From positions 1 through 51,632 of the forward strand of contig JAQVXL010000003.1 of assembly GCA_028709235.1 (NCBI GenBank): a DNA stretch of 51,632 nt, written 5' to 3'. Origin of the DNA: Desulfotomaculaceae bacterium (GTDB lineage Bacteria > Bacillota > Desulfotomaculia > Desulfotomaculales > Pelotomaculaceae). The position numbers were made by a program, and so were the translations under genes. Shown here one piece after another: positions 1-8,001 of this stretch. Position 1 is the stretch's first letter. Each line of letters opens with the position of its first letter. The notes beneath the pieces were generated by a model that saw only the letters and a list, made by a program, of their open reading frames with translations, did not search any database and was not told the DNA's origin.

Positions 1-178
1 AGGAGCACGACTAACATCCACCTCATGGATAGGCACAACGAAGGAATTTAGGGCGCAGACCCTGTGAGACATGGGAGGTTTGCCACCGGAGAGCAAGTGG
101 ATACCCAACGGCCGAAATAAGCTTAAAGAAAAGCCAAGCTATCAAGAGTAAACGCTAGTTTATAGAGGGAGGCAGAAC
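1..178 (+). other. Structured 5' leader upstream of the pilus operon, class not identified
   Basis: No gene is seen in these 178 bases. The stretch is rich in potential hairpins: ATCCA/TGGAT (16-20 with 26-30), an outer TGGG/CCCA pairing (72-75 with 104-107) enclosing CCAC/GTGG (83-86 with 96-99), AGCTT/AAGCT (120-124 with 135-139), and TAAAC/GTTTA (149-153 with 158-162) just before the ribosome site of cpaB. This could be a riboswitch-like leader or the end of a structured RNA such as an intron remnant. It did not fit the c-di-GMP-I, c-di-GMP-II or cobalamin consensus as I remember them, so the class is open. Confidence 0.3.
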
Positions 179-874
179 ATGAAAAATAAGTTGATCCTGA
201 TCCTGGCCCTGGTAGTGGGGTTGGCGGCGGCAGGTGGCATCTATTTTTTCCTGGATAATATGCAAAAAACGTATCGGGAAGAAGGCGATTTTGTCAAGAT
301 CGTGGCGGCCAAACAGCGCATACCGGCTAAAACCATGATCACCGACCAGATGGTTGAGATTAAAGAACTCCCTGCAAAATACATCAATACAGACGCGGCT
401 GTTGACCCCCAAGAAGTGATCGGAAAAACCGTCAAGTCTGAGATCCTGCCGGGAGAACAGGTGTTGCGCAGCAGACTGGCGGGCGCGAAAGGTTCCTCCG
501 AAGGCCTTTCCTATATGATCGAACCCGGCAAGAGGGCTGTTACCATCGCCGTTAACGAGATTTCCGGCGTGGCCGGCCAGATCCTGCCCGGCGACCGGGT
601 AGACATTATGGGCACCTTTGACAACCAGGGGATTTTAACAACCCTGATCCTGCAGAATATACCTGTTTTATCAGTAGACCAGACCACCGACACCTCGGGG
701 CCAGGAGAAAATAAAACTCAAGCCCGCACCCTCACCCTTTCAGTAAATCCCGACCAGATGCAGCCGCTGGTGCTGTGTTCTGAAATGACCACGATCAGGC
801 TGGCCTTGCGTTCAGCTGCTGATAACGACATCCTGAACCTGCCCATGACAAGAATGAACAACCTGATACATTAA
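179..874 (+). CDS. cpaB: Flp pilus assembly protein CpaB (RcpC family)
   Basis: 231 aa, the usual size for CpaB/RcpC. One N-terminal membrane segment (about residues 4-25, LILILALVVGLAAAGGIYFF) is followed by an SAF domain (about 40-105; KQRIPAKTMITDQMVEI, then LPGEQVLRSRL) and the C-terminal RcpC domain (ISGVAGQILPGDRVDIMGTF). CpaB is an envelope component of Tad/Flp type IVc pilus systems. The ATG follows GGGAGG at a normal distance. It is the first gene of a same-strand run with cpaE, cpaF, tadB and tadC, which supports the call strongly. In diderms CpaB works with a secretin; none is visible here, as expected for a Firmicute. Confidence 0.9.
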   Translation: MKNKLILILALVVGLAAAGGIYFFLDNMQKTYREEGDFVKIVAAKQRIPAKTMITDQMVEIKELPAKYINTDAAVDPQEVIGKTVKSEILPGEQVLRSRLAGAKGSSEGLSYMIEPGKRAVTIAVNEISGVAGQILPGDRVDIMGTFDNQGILTTLILQNIPVLSVDQTTDTSGPGENKTQARTLTLSVNPDQMQPLVLCSEMTTIRLALRSAADNDILNLPMTRMNNLIH

Positions 875-887
875 GGAGGTAATAAGT

Positions 888-2129
888 GTGGAAAAAGAAA
901 AGACAAGTGTTTTAGTCGTCGACGACATAGCCAATACCCGCGAGGACATCAAGCGTCTGCTCTACTTTGAGGAAGACATTATTGTGGTAGGTGAAGCAGG
1001 TGACGGCGAGGAAGCCCTGCGGCAGGTGCAGGAATTAAAGCCTGACGTAGTGCTGATGGACATCAATATGCCCGGCATGGACGGGATCATGGCCACCGAG
1101 GCGATCTTCAACAGCGTTCCCGATACTGCCATAATCATAATATCGATCCAGGGAGAGCCTGAATACCTTAAGAAGGCTATGGCGGCGGGCGCTAGAGATT
1201 ACCTGGTGAAACCCCTGAGCAGCAACGAACTTTCCGAAACAATCCGCCGGGTCAGCTACTCCTGTAAGACGAGAGCTTCCCGCTTAACTGCGGTTTCCAG
1301 CACCGAAACCAAAGCGGAACCAGCAGAACCGGAACTTCCCGCCAATCGGATCATTGTTATATTCTCCAGCAAGGGAGGTGTCGGCAAGACCACCCTGTCC
1401 TGCAACCTGGCGGTATGCCTGGCTCAAGAAAGAAGAAAAAAAGTGGCCCTGGTTGACCTCAACCTGCAGGGCGGCGACGTGTCGGTAATGCTCAATCTTT
1501 TGCCCAAAGGGACTATTGCCGACCTGGTAAAAGAAGAGGATGGAATCGAATATTCCCTGATCAACAGCTTCATGGCGCCTCATATGTCCGGCCTGAAAAT
1601 ACTTCCCGCCCCCCTGCGGCCGGAAGAGGCAGACGTGATTACATCCGCACATATAGTGGAAATATTGACTATGCTGAAAAACCACTACGACTTTATTGTT
1701 GTTGACACTACCCCGTTCTTTAACGACATGACACTGAGTGCGATGGAAATTGCGGATGATATTCTCCTGACATTCACCAGGGATCTGGCCGCTATAAAAC
1801 ATGTGGCAACTGATCTGGAAATACTCGAGACCCTGGCGCTCTCAGACAAAGTTAAGCTGGTTTTAAACCGGGCCACACTCGACTATGGTATAAAAATAAA
1901 TGAGCTGGAAAAAAGGCTCAACCAGGCGCCGGCGGTCATACTGCCTTATGACGAAAAAACTGTATTATCTTCAGTCAACAAGGGACATCCTTTTGTACTC
2001 ACCCACCATAATACCAGGATCGCCCAGAGTATCAGGAGTTTTTCCAGGGAATTCAGTATAGCGGATAAAGACGGTCCAGCTGAAGCCCCTGTTAAGAAAT
2101 CATTTGTCGCTAAGCTGTTCAGCTTATAA
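888..2129 (+). CDS. cpaE: CpaE/TadZ-like protein: response-regulator receiver fused to MinD-type ATPase
   Basis: 413 aa, GTG start preceded by AAGGAGG. Residues 1-120 are a canonical CheY-like receiver with acidic pair D12/D13, phospho-acceptor D58 in VVLMDINMPGMDG and conserved lysine K108 in YLVKPL. After a Pro/Glu-rich linker, residues 154-400 form a ParA/MinD-type ATPase with deviant Walker A SSKGGVGKTTLSCN (K162, K167) and VDLNLQGGDVSV. CpaE/TadZ proteins place the Tad machinery in the cell. In many family members the receiver-like domain is degenerate; here all key residues are present, so phosphorylation control is plausible (inference). It lies between cpaB and cpaF in a single operon. 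Confidence 0.9.
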   Translation: MEKEKTSVLVVDDIANTREDIKRLLYFEEDIIVVGEAGDGEEALRQVQELKPDVVLMDINMPGMDGIMATEAIFNSVPDTAIIIISIQGEPEYLKKAMAAGARDYLVKPLSSNELSETIRRVSYSCKTRASRLTAVSSTETKAEPAEPELPANRIIVIFSSKGGVGKTTLSCNLAVCLAQERRKKVALVDLNLQGGDVSVMLNLLPKGTIADLVKEEDGIEYSLINSFMAPHMSGLKILPAPLRPEEADVITSAHIVEILTMLKNHYDFIVVDTTPFFNDMTLSAMEIADDILLTFTRDLAAIKHVATDLEILETLALSDKVKLVLNRATLDYGIKINELEKRLNQAPAVILPYDEKTVLSSVNKGHPFVLTHHNTRIAQSIRSFSREFSIADKDGPAEAPVKKSFVAKLFSL

Positions 2130-2166
2130 AACCGCCTGTCGCTAAAATTTATGAGAGGTGAATGCT

Positions 2167-3531
2167 ATGACACTATTGGCGAGGCTGGAAAAACAAAAAC
2201 TCACCAACGCGGAAAATAGCTTAAAGAGTGGAAAAGATCTGGTCCAGCTTAAAAGAGACCCATACGACGAAATCAAGTCTAAAATACATAAAAAAGTGAT
2301 TGAAGAGCTGAAAGAAAATGGCAAGGATAGTGAAAAAAATCCCGGCTCTGAATCAATAGCAGCCAAAATCGAGGAAATGGTCCTGGATATTATCAAAAAA
2401 GAAAATGACAACATCCCCCGACTGGACCAACTGCGTATCGCCAAAGAAATTTCTGACGACGCTATTGCTTTTGGTCCCATAACTTCATTATTAGACGACC
2501 CGGATATAACTGAGATTATGGTTAACGGCCCGGATGATATTTATATAGAAAGAAAAGGTAAAATAGAGCTGACCGGCATCTTTTTCCGCAACAACAACCA
2601 CGTCATGCACATCATCGAAAAAATTGTCGCCCCCCTGGGGCGGAGAATTGATGAAAGCAGCCCAATGGTGGACGCCCGGCTGCCTGACGGTTCCAGGGTT
2701 AACGCGATCATCCCTCCCCTCTCTTTAAAAGGGCCAGCTATCACCATCCGTAAGTTTTTTAAAGATCCATTGACCATCGATAACCTGATTGAGTTCGGCA
2801 CCCTGACTCCCCAGGTGGGTCACTTTCTCGAGGCATGTGTCAAGGGCAGGCTGAACATAATTGTTTCAGGCGGCACCGGCAGCGGTAAAACAACCACATT
2901 GAATATCCTCTCCGGGTTTATACCTGATAACGAGAGGATAGTGACCATCGAGGACGCTGCCGAGATCCAGTTGAGACAGAGGCATGTTATCACTCTTGAG
3001 AGCAGGCCCCCCAATATTGAGGGTAAAGGAGCAGTTACGATCAGGGATCTGGTGCGGAACTCACTGAGGATGAGACCGGATCGGATCGTAGTAGGCGAGG
3101 TCCGCAGCGGCGAGGCCCTCGACATGCTCCAGGCGATGAACACCGGCCATGACGGCTCACTAACCACAGGTCACTCTAACTCGCCCAGGGACATGCTGGC
3201 CAGGCTTGAAACTATGGTGCTGATGGCTGGTATGGAACTGCCGGTAAAAGCCATCAGGGAACAAATAGCTTCGGCCATTAACTTGATTATTCATCAGAGC
3301 CGCATGAAAGACGGCTCCAGGAAGATTACCCATATTACCGAAGTACAGGGTATGGAAGGAGAAATCATAACTCTGCAGGATGTCTTTGTGTTCAAACAAG
3401 AAGGGATTGATGAAGAAGGCAAAATTAAGGGGAAATTCGCCGCCACCGGCATCAGACCCAAGTTTCTGAGCAACCTGGAGGCCTACGGCATCAACCTGCC
3501 TTTTGAAACATTCGATCCTTCCTTATTTTAA
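2167..3531 (+). CDS. cpaF: Tad secretion ATPase CpaF/TadA
   Basis: 454 aa from the ATG at 2167, chosen because GAGAGGTG sits 6 bases upstream; an in-frame GTG at 2158 lies inside that ribosome site and is less likely. The N-terminus is charged and variable. The secretion-ATPase core follows: DPDITEIMVNGPDDIYIERKG, Walker A IIVSGGTGSGKTTTLNIL, Asp box region IVTIEDAAEIQL, the arginine-rich RMRPDRIVVGEVRSGEALD (Walker B) and a His box TGHDGSLTTGHSNSP. This hexameric cytoplasmic ATPase powers pilin assembly through TadB/TadC. The gene follows cpaE by 37 bases. Confidence 0.95.
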   Translation: MTLLARLEKQKLTNAENSLKSGKDLVQLKRDPYDEIKSKIHKKVIEELKENGKDSEKNPGSESIAAKIEEMVLDIIKKENDNIPRLDQLRIAKEISDDAIAFGPITSLLDDPDITEIMVNGPDDIYIERKGKIELTGIFFRNNNHVMHIIEKIVAPLGRRIDESSPMVDARLPDGSRVNAIIPPLSLKGPAITIRKFFKDPLTIDNLIEFGTLTPQVGHFLEACVKGRLNIIVSGGTGSGKTTTLNILSGFIPDNERIVTIEDAAEIQLRQRHVITLESRPPNIEGKGAVTIRDLVRNSLRMRPDRIVVGEVRSGEALDMLQAMNTGHDGSLTTGHSNSPRDMLARLETMVLMAGMELPVKAIREQIASAINLIIHQSRMKDGSRKITHITEVQGMEGEIITLQDVFVFKQEGIDEEGKIKGKFAATGIRPKFLSNLEAYGINLPFETFDPSLF

Positions 3532-3554
3532 CCTTGCAGAAGGGTGGTTTTCAT

Positions 3555-4526
3555 ATGGACCTGTATACTATCTCATGCCTGGTGTTTCTGTTCATAGTTC
3601 TCACCGTGCTCGGCTTCAGGCAACTCAGAAGCGGGGCCAGCGAAGGTATATCTTCCAGGATGAAAAATATATTCAGCGGGCGGATACGTGATGCCGTCAG
3701 CAGTGCTAAAGACAAAACACGCAACGAGGCCGCGGGCAAAAAAGTGCTGGAATTCTCCGGCAGACTGTTTACTGCGAAAAAAATAACCGCTGTGGCAGAC
3801 GGGGAGCTGGCAAAAGCAGACATACCCCTGAAGGGCGAGGAGTTTCTGGGTTTCAGCCTGATTCTGGTCATTGGCGGCGGCCTGTTCTTTCTGATTATCA
3901 GCGGCAACCTTATTATCGGCATAGTTGCGGCAATACTGGGCTGGTATCTGCCCCGCCTCGTGCTGCGCACTGCCATCACCCGCCGCGTCAATAAATTCAA
4001 CTCGCAGATTGGTGACGCCCTGGTGATCATAGCCAACTCCCTGCGTTCCGGCTTTAGTTTCCTGCAGGCTATGGACATGGTCCGTAAGGAGATGGCCGAC
4101 CCCATCGCCAAAGAATTCGGCGTGGCCCTGCAGGAGATGAACTGGGGCTCTCCCACGGAAGAGGCGCTCACCAACATGTCTGCCAGGATAAACAGCGACG
4201 ACTTTGAGCTGGTGGTCACCGCAGTACTGATCCAGCGCCAGGTCGGCGGCAATTTGGCGGAAGTGCTGGACAACATCGCCAATACCATCAGGGAAAGAGT
4301 AAGGATTAAAGGAGAAATTAAGACTCTTACCGCCCAGGGCAGGATGTCCGGCATCATTGTAGGCCTTCTTCCCTTCCTGCTGACTCTGGCGATATTCTCA
4401 ATGAATCCTGAATACATTGGAATGCTCTTTTCCAATAAGTTAGGTCTGATCCTGGTTTCTATGGCCTTAATGTCACAGATTATCGGACTATTTATAATTA
4501 AAAAAATTGTCAATATTCCTGTATAG
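3555..4526 (+). CDS. tadB: Tad pilus inner-membrane protein TadB (GspF-type)
   Basis: 323 aa from the ATG at 3555, which has GAAGGGTGG 7 bases upstream; a TTG at 3534 in the same frame has no ribosome site. The protein has an N-terminal membrane segment, a central pair (LGFSLILVIGGGLFFLII, then LIIGIVAAILGWYLPRLVL), a cytoplasmic T2SSF domain (QIGDALVIIANSLRSGFSF, then VLIQRQVGGNLAEVLDNIA) and two C-terminal membrane helices. TadB forms the membrane platform with TadC on which the CpaF ATPase acts. The stop codon overlaps the ribosome site of tadC, so the two are probably translationally coupled. Confidence 0.92.
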   Translation: MDLYTISCLVFLFIVLTVLGFRQLRSGASEGISSRMKNIFSGRIRDAVSSAKDKTRNEAAGKKVLEFSGRLFTAKKITAVADGELAKADIPLKGEEFLGFSLILVIGGGLFFLIISGNLIIGIVAAILGWYLPRLVLRTAITRRVNKFNSQIGDALVIIANSLRSGFSFLQAMDMVRKEMADPIAKEFGVALQEMNWGSPTEEALTNMSARINSDDFELVVTAVLIQRQVGGNLAEVLDNIANTIRERVRIKGEIKTLTAQGRMSGIIVGLLPFLLTLAIFSMNPEYIGMLFSNKLGLILVSMALMSQIIGLFIIKKIVNIPV

Positions 4527-4537
4527 GAGGGTTTTTA

Positions 4538-5455
4538 ATGCTGGAAATAGTGATAGGCGCAGTTTTTTTAGCAGCTTTCCTTATAACACTAGCTGTCCAT
4601 AAAACCATTACCAGGGGACAGGCGGAAGTTGAACAAAGAGTCACCAGGGTAGTCGGCTCCCGCATCCCGTCTATACGCGAGCAGGAGTTGAAAGTCCCCC
4701 TTTACATCAGAGCGGTAAAACCGGTGATAAAAAAATATACCGGCCTGCTGACCAGATCAATGCCGGCTGAAAAAGAAGCGGACCTAGGCGCCAAAATAGA
4801 ACGGGCCGGCATCAGCGATAAAATTGCTCCAAGGGAATTATTTGTTTTGAAATACGCGGCAGCAGCGGGCTTCACCTTCCTCTTCTGGCTGCTGGGCGGG
4901 GCTATGGCCAAAAGCATCACCCAGACTGCTTTGATCGCCTGTGCAGGACTGGCTCTGGGCTGGTACTTCCCTGACCTCTATTTGAACTCAAAAGGCAGTG
5001 AGCGCAAGCGGGAAATTGAAAAGGGCCTGCCGGACGTCCTCGACCTGCTTACGGTCAGTGTCGAGGCGGGGCTTGGATTTGACAGCGCCTTGATCAAAGT
5101 GACTGAAAAATCAAAGGGCGTCCTGTCGGATGAATTCAGAACCATGCTGCAGGAAATCAAAATGGGCAAGTCTAGGGTTGACGCGCTGCGGGACTTGTCC
5201 AAAAGAGCTGACGTGGACGACCTTTCCACGTTTACCGGCTCAATAATCCTGGCCGACCAACTGGGGATCAGCATCGGCAACGTCCTGCGCCTGCAGTCGG
5301 AACAGATGCGCCAGAAACACCGTCAGCGCTCAGAAGAAATGGCCATGAAAACACCGATAAAAATTATCTTTCCACTGGTGTTTTTTATATTCCCGGCAAT
5401 ATTTATAGTCCTGCTGGGGCCTGCACTAATTCAGATGTCAGATACAATTTTTTAA
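4538..5455 (+). CDS. tadC: Tad pilus inner-membrane protein TadC (GspF-type)
   Basis: 305 aa, ATG preceded by AGGAGGG. N-terminal membrane segment (IVIGAVFLAAFLITLAV), central hydrophobic pair (residues about 105-150), T2SSF domain with GLPDVLDLLTVSVEAGLGFD and ADQLGISIGNVLRLQSEQM, and a C-terminal helix (IIFPLVFFIFPAIFIVLLGPAL). It is the second platform subunit and partner of TadB. The gene starts 12 bases after tadB and is followed 29 bases later by the chemoreceptor-like gene. No pilin (flp) or prepilin peptidase gene lies nearby in the window; they may be upstream of position 1 or elsewhere in the genome. Confidence 0.92.
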   Translation: MLEIVIGAVFLAAFLITLAVHKTITRGQAEVEQRVTRVVGSRIPSIREQELKVPLYIRAVKPVIKKYTGLLTRSMPAEKEADLGAKIERAGISDKIAPRELFVLKYAAAAGFTFLFWLLGGAMAKSITQTALIACAGLALGWYFPDLYLNSKGSERKREIEKGLPDVLDLLTVSVEAGLGFDSALIKVTEKSKGVLSDEFRTMLQEIKMGKSRVDALRDLSKRADVDDLSTFTGSIILADQLGISIGNVLRLQSEQMRQKHRQRSEEMAMKTPIKIIFPLVFFIFPAIFIVLLGPALIQMSDTIF

Positions 5456-5484
5456 TAATATAAAAATATCAGGAGGCCTGTAAA

Positions 5485-7155
5485 ATGATCGGGAGAATTT
5501 TTGACAGAATCGGTTTTAATCTCACAATAACAACAAAAATCGCCATAGCCCTTTGCCTTCTAATATCATTTTTATTAGCATTAGTGGGCTTAACGATGTT
5601 TTTCAAAGACCATGCACTGATTAAAAAAGAGTTTGCGGATAAAAACTGGAGCATAATCCACACCATCAGCCCCTACGCCGGCGGCTACATCAATGCCAAC
5701 AGCCATGAAGCGCTGGCCGGCCTGGTCAAAAGAGTTGGCGCCAACCAGGATGTCAGCTATGCTGCGGTAACCGACAGCACGGGCAATGTGCTCGCCCACA
5801 CAGACAGCAAACAGGTTGGCACAAAAGTTAGCGGTGAAACTGCTATAAGCGCCCTGGCCGCTAAAGCCGCCGTATCAGGCGTCAACAACGACAGCCAGGG
5901 CCGCCCGGTGATGGACTTTTTCTCCCCTATTAAAAACGAGAGCGGCGCCACCATCGGGTATTTCACGATGGGAGCCGATCTGACCGGTGTCAATGAATAT
6001 ATCAAGGACACCATTATATTTAACACACTCGTAGCTATAATTGCCATCCTGGCCGGCGTTTTGCTTTCAGTGCTGATCAGTAAAAAGATACTTAAAAAAC
6101 CTTTAGAGGACCTCTCGGCGGCTACAGAGAGGCTGGCGACAGGCGACTTTTCCTATAAAGTGCCTGTCCATAAAAAAGATGAACTGGGGGAACTGGCCAT
6201 CTCCTTCAACACTATGACGGTTCACCTGTCCAACCTTATTCAGTCGGTACAGTCCAGCGTGGCTGATATTAATAAATCGGCCGAACAGATCTTGGGGCAG
6301 CTGAAGACCTCTGACCATACAAACAGCAAGTTGTCCCAGACTTTTGACTTATTGAAACTCAGTTCGGAAGAACAAGTGGATATACTTAAACAGTCTTTAA
6401 GCCTGTCGGAACAGCTTTCAAAACAGTCCCATCAAGTGTCCAGGTATATGAACCAGGCCCTGCTGGAGGTCGATAAAAATCTCCACACCGGTGAAGAAGG
6501 TTCAGCCGCTGTCTCCCGTGTTACTGACGATATAGAAAAGTCGAGCCGGTCTCTGGAAAACACAAAATTATCAGTGAAACAGCTTGTGGAAAAATGCGCG
6601 CATTTCAACCAGTCTATCGACTACTTCAAGAGCCTTTCGCAAAAAAACACTGATTTTACGGTCAAAGTGGCGCTGCTGGCAGCCCGGGCCGGCAGCCAGG
6701 AACTCGCCCAAACGGCAGAAGGCATGCATAATATTTCCGAAGAATCCACCCGGCGGATTAAACAGATATATGATGAGATTGAGGAATTAATAGCGTCCTG
6801 GCAGGATATCGAAACTACCCTGGATGTAAATATAGAAAGGTTGGCTGATGGTCAGGCCGCTGTCAGCGATGTTAGAGGAAATTTTGATAATATAATTAAG
6901 TCACTTAGCACCGGCAAGGAAATTGTAGAGGAAGCAGTATCAGCTACCCGCGTGCAGTCATCCAATATTGAAGAGATTATGGCCAGTCAGCACGGCATGA
7001 TCAATGAGTTGCTGAAGTCGGTTAATAAGAGCTCAGGGGCCGGCAGCGACACCAGACTGCAGAATGAAAACTTGCACGACATCGACTCCCTGGCTAAAAA
7101 GATGATGCGTATAGTGGATCGGCTCAACGTGCTGTCGCTGCAGTTCAAGGTCTAA
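5485..7155 (+). CDS. Methyl-accepting chemotaxis-like transmembrane sensor with degenerate signalling tip
   Basis: 556 aa, ATG behind AGGAGG. Topology is receptor-like: membrane helix about 17-40, an extracellular sensor of about 135 residues (single-Cache-like, with YAAVTDSTGNVLAHTD and GYFTMGADLTGV), second helix about 178-199, HAMP domain about 200-255 (KPLEDLSAATERLATGDFSY), then a long helical region to the end. The position where chemoreceptors have the nearly invariant hairpin tip is here KVALLAARAGSQELAQTAEG (about 394-413), recognisable but eroded. Direct coupling to CheA/CheW is therefore doubtful. It sits last in the Tad operon, so it may feed signals to pilus control (inference). 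Confidence 0.8.
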   Translation: MIGRIFDRIGFNLTITTKIAIALCLLISFLLALVGLTMFFKDHALIKKEFADKNWSIIHTISPYAGGYINANSHEALAGLVKRVGANQDVSYAAVTDSTGNVLAHTDSKQVGTKVSGETAISALAAKAAVSGVNNDSQGRPVMDFFSPIKNESGATIGYFTMGADLTGVNEYIKDTIIFNTLVAIIAILAGVLLSVLISKKILKKPLEDLSAATERLATGDFSYKVPVHKKDELGELAISFNTMTVHLSNLIQSVQSSVADINKSAEQILGQLKTSDHTNSKLSQTFDLLKLSSEEQVDILKQSLSLSEQLSKQSHQVSRYMNQALLEVDKNLHTGEEGSAAVSRVTDDIEKSSRSLENTKLSVKQLVEKCAHFNQSIDYFKSLSQKNTDFTVKVALLAARAGSQELAQTAEGMHNISEESTRRIKQIYDEIEELIASWQDIETTLDVNIERLADGQAAVSDVRGNFDNIIKSLSTGKEIVEEAVSATRVQSSNIEEIMASQHGMINELLKSVNKSSGAGSDTRLQNENLHDIDSLAKKMMRIVDRLNVLSLQFKV

Positions 7156-7189
7156 ATAATATCCATTCAAATTTTATACTTTGCCGTTT

Positions 7190-7230
7190 AATAATTTAAA
7201 CCACTCTTGATCTGAGTGGTTTAAATTATT
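7190..7230. terminator. Bidirectional hairpin between convergent genes
   Basis: A perfect 17-bp inverted repeat (7190-7206 with 7214-7230) with a 7-base loop lies between the chemoreceptor-like gene (plus strand) and the DUF2284 gene (minus strand). The stem is AT-rich at its base with ACCACTC/GAGTGGT at the top. No long T-run follows on either strand, but the AT-rich stem base and the convergent setting fit a shared terminator. Confidence 0.65.
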
Positions 7231-7265
7231 AAAAAATTGTTTATTAACAGTTACCTTCTACCTAG

Positions 7266-7769
7266 TTATTCAATTAACAACAAACCATAACAATTCTGTT
7301 CATCTTTAAAATCCTGGACAACATTTATTGGAAACCCGTTAATTCTTGCAGTTTCATATACTTCAATGCCGCAGGCTTCCATAGCAGGTCTTATTTCCTG
7401 TGGCTTAACGCATTTTACCAGGTTACACGGCCGGCACGATTTACATGGTCCACAACCAAAACCAAATACTTTATAATAGCCTGCCAGAAAGATTTCCTTT
7501 TCCAGTTTGGCTACAATTGGCGTGACAATTTCCCATGATTTACAGTGGATCAGCAGGGCTGTTTGATAGCAATCAATCACTTCCTGCGTTTCTTTGTGGG
7601 TTGGCGTATGTGGCGGGCAGCAAAGGCGCGTGTTATACCTGCCGCAGCCATATCTGCATTTCATAATAACCCAGGGCGCTGTTTTAATCGTTGCCGGATC
7701 AATAAACTTGGCTCCGTGAGCACCCAGTTCTTTCGCTGTTTCAATAAACCTTTCCAACTTACTGTCCAT
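7266..7769 (-). CDS. DUF2284 family predicted metal-binding protein
   Basis: 167 aa. The protein has two cysteine clusters: CRYGCGRYNTRLCCPP near residues 38-53 and GCGPCKSCRPCNLVKC near 104-119, the arrangement of the DUF2284 family of predicted metal or iron-sulfur binding proteins common in anaerobes. The biochemical role is unknown. The ATG is preceded by AGGGG on the minus strand. It lies alone between the chemoreceptor-like gene and tRNA-Pro. It may be read from its own promoter or by readthrough from the tRNA. Confidence 0.8.
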   Translation of the reverse strand: MDSKLERFIETAKELGAHGAKFIDPATIKTAPWVIMKCRYGCGRYNTRLCCPPHTPTHKETQEVIDCYQTALLIHCKSWEIVTPIVAKLEKEIFLAGYYKVFGFGCGPCKSCRPCNLVKCVKPQEIRPAMEACGIEVYETARINGFPINVVQDFKDEQNCYGLLLIE

Positions 7770-7793
7770 TTAAATAATCCCCTATAAATTAAT

Positions 7794-7818
7794 AACTCAG
7801 GTACCGGGTACCTGAGTT
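7794..7818 (-). terminator. Hairpin downstream of tRNA-Pro
   Basis: An 11-bp perfect inverted repeat (7794-7804 with 7808-7818, loop of 3) lies 3 bases past the tRNA CCA end. On the minus strand the stem is followed by TTATTAATTTAT, a weak U-tract. On the plus strand it is followed by a clean run of six T, so it could stop transcription in either direction. Confidence 0.6.
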
Positions 7819-7821
7819 TTT

Positions 7822-7899
7822 TGGTCGGAGCGACACGACTCGAACGTGCGACCTCTACCACCCCAAGGTAGCGCTCTAGCCAAACTGAGCTACGCCCCG
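7822..7899 (-). tRNA. tRNA-Pro (anticodon GGG)
   Basis: Read on the minus strand this folds as a full cloverleaf. The acceptor stem is CGGGGCG with CGCTCCG (one G-U pair), the D arm GCTC/GAGC, the anticodon stem CTACC/GGTAG with loop TTGGGGT (anticodon GGG), and the T arm GCACG TTCGAGT CGTGT. Discriminator A is followed by an encoded CCA. It reads CCC and CCU codons. It is a single tRNA with a hairpin directly downstream. Confidence 0.93.
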
Positions 7900-8001
7900 A
7901 TATTGTAATGAAATGCATGCATTAAGAATTTTAACGTTTTTTTACGCAAAAGTCAAGGAAAGAAGATGCTGCAGAACAGTATAACAGTTTATTGAGTTAT
8001 T

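Noticed and set aside
1-178. c-di-GMP-I or c-di-GMP-II riboswitch before cpaB
   Set aside because: Attractive by context, but the conserved cores of both classes as I know them could not be found.
3551-4513. Long open frame on the minus strand (320 codons) across tadB
   Set aside because: Lies fully antisense to tadB, whose product has clear family motifs. The antisense product is rich in Arg, Ser and Ile with no recognisable pattern.
7661-7918. Minus-strand frame running through tRNA-Pro
   Set aside because: It spans the tRNA and its hairpin and overlaps the DUF2284 gene in another frame.
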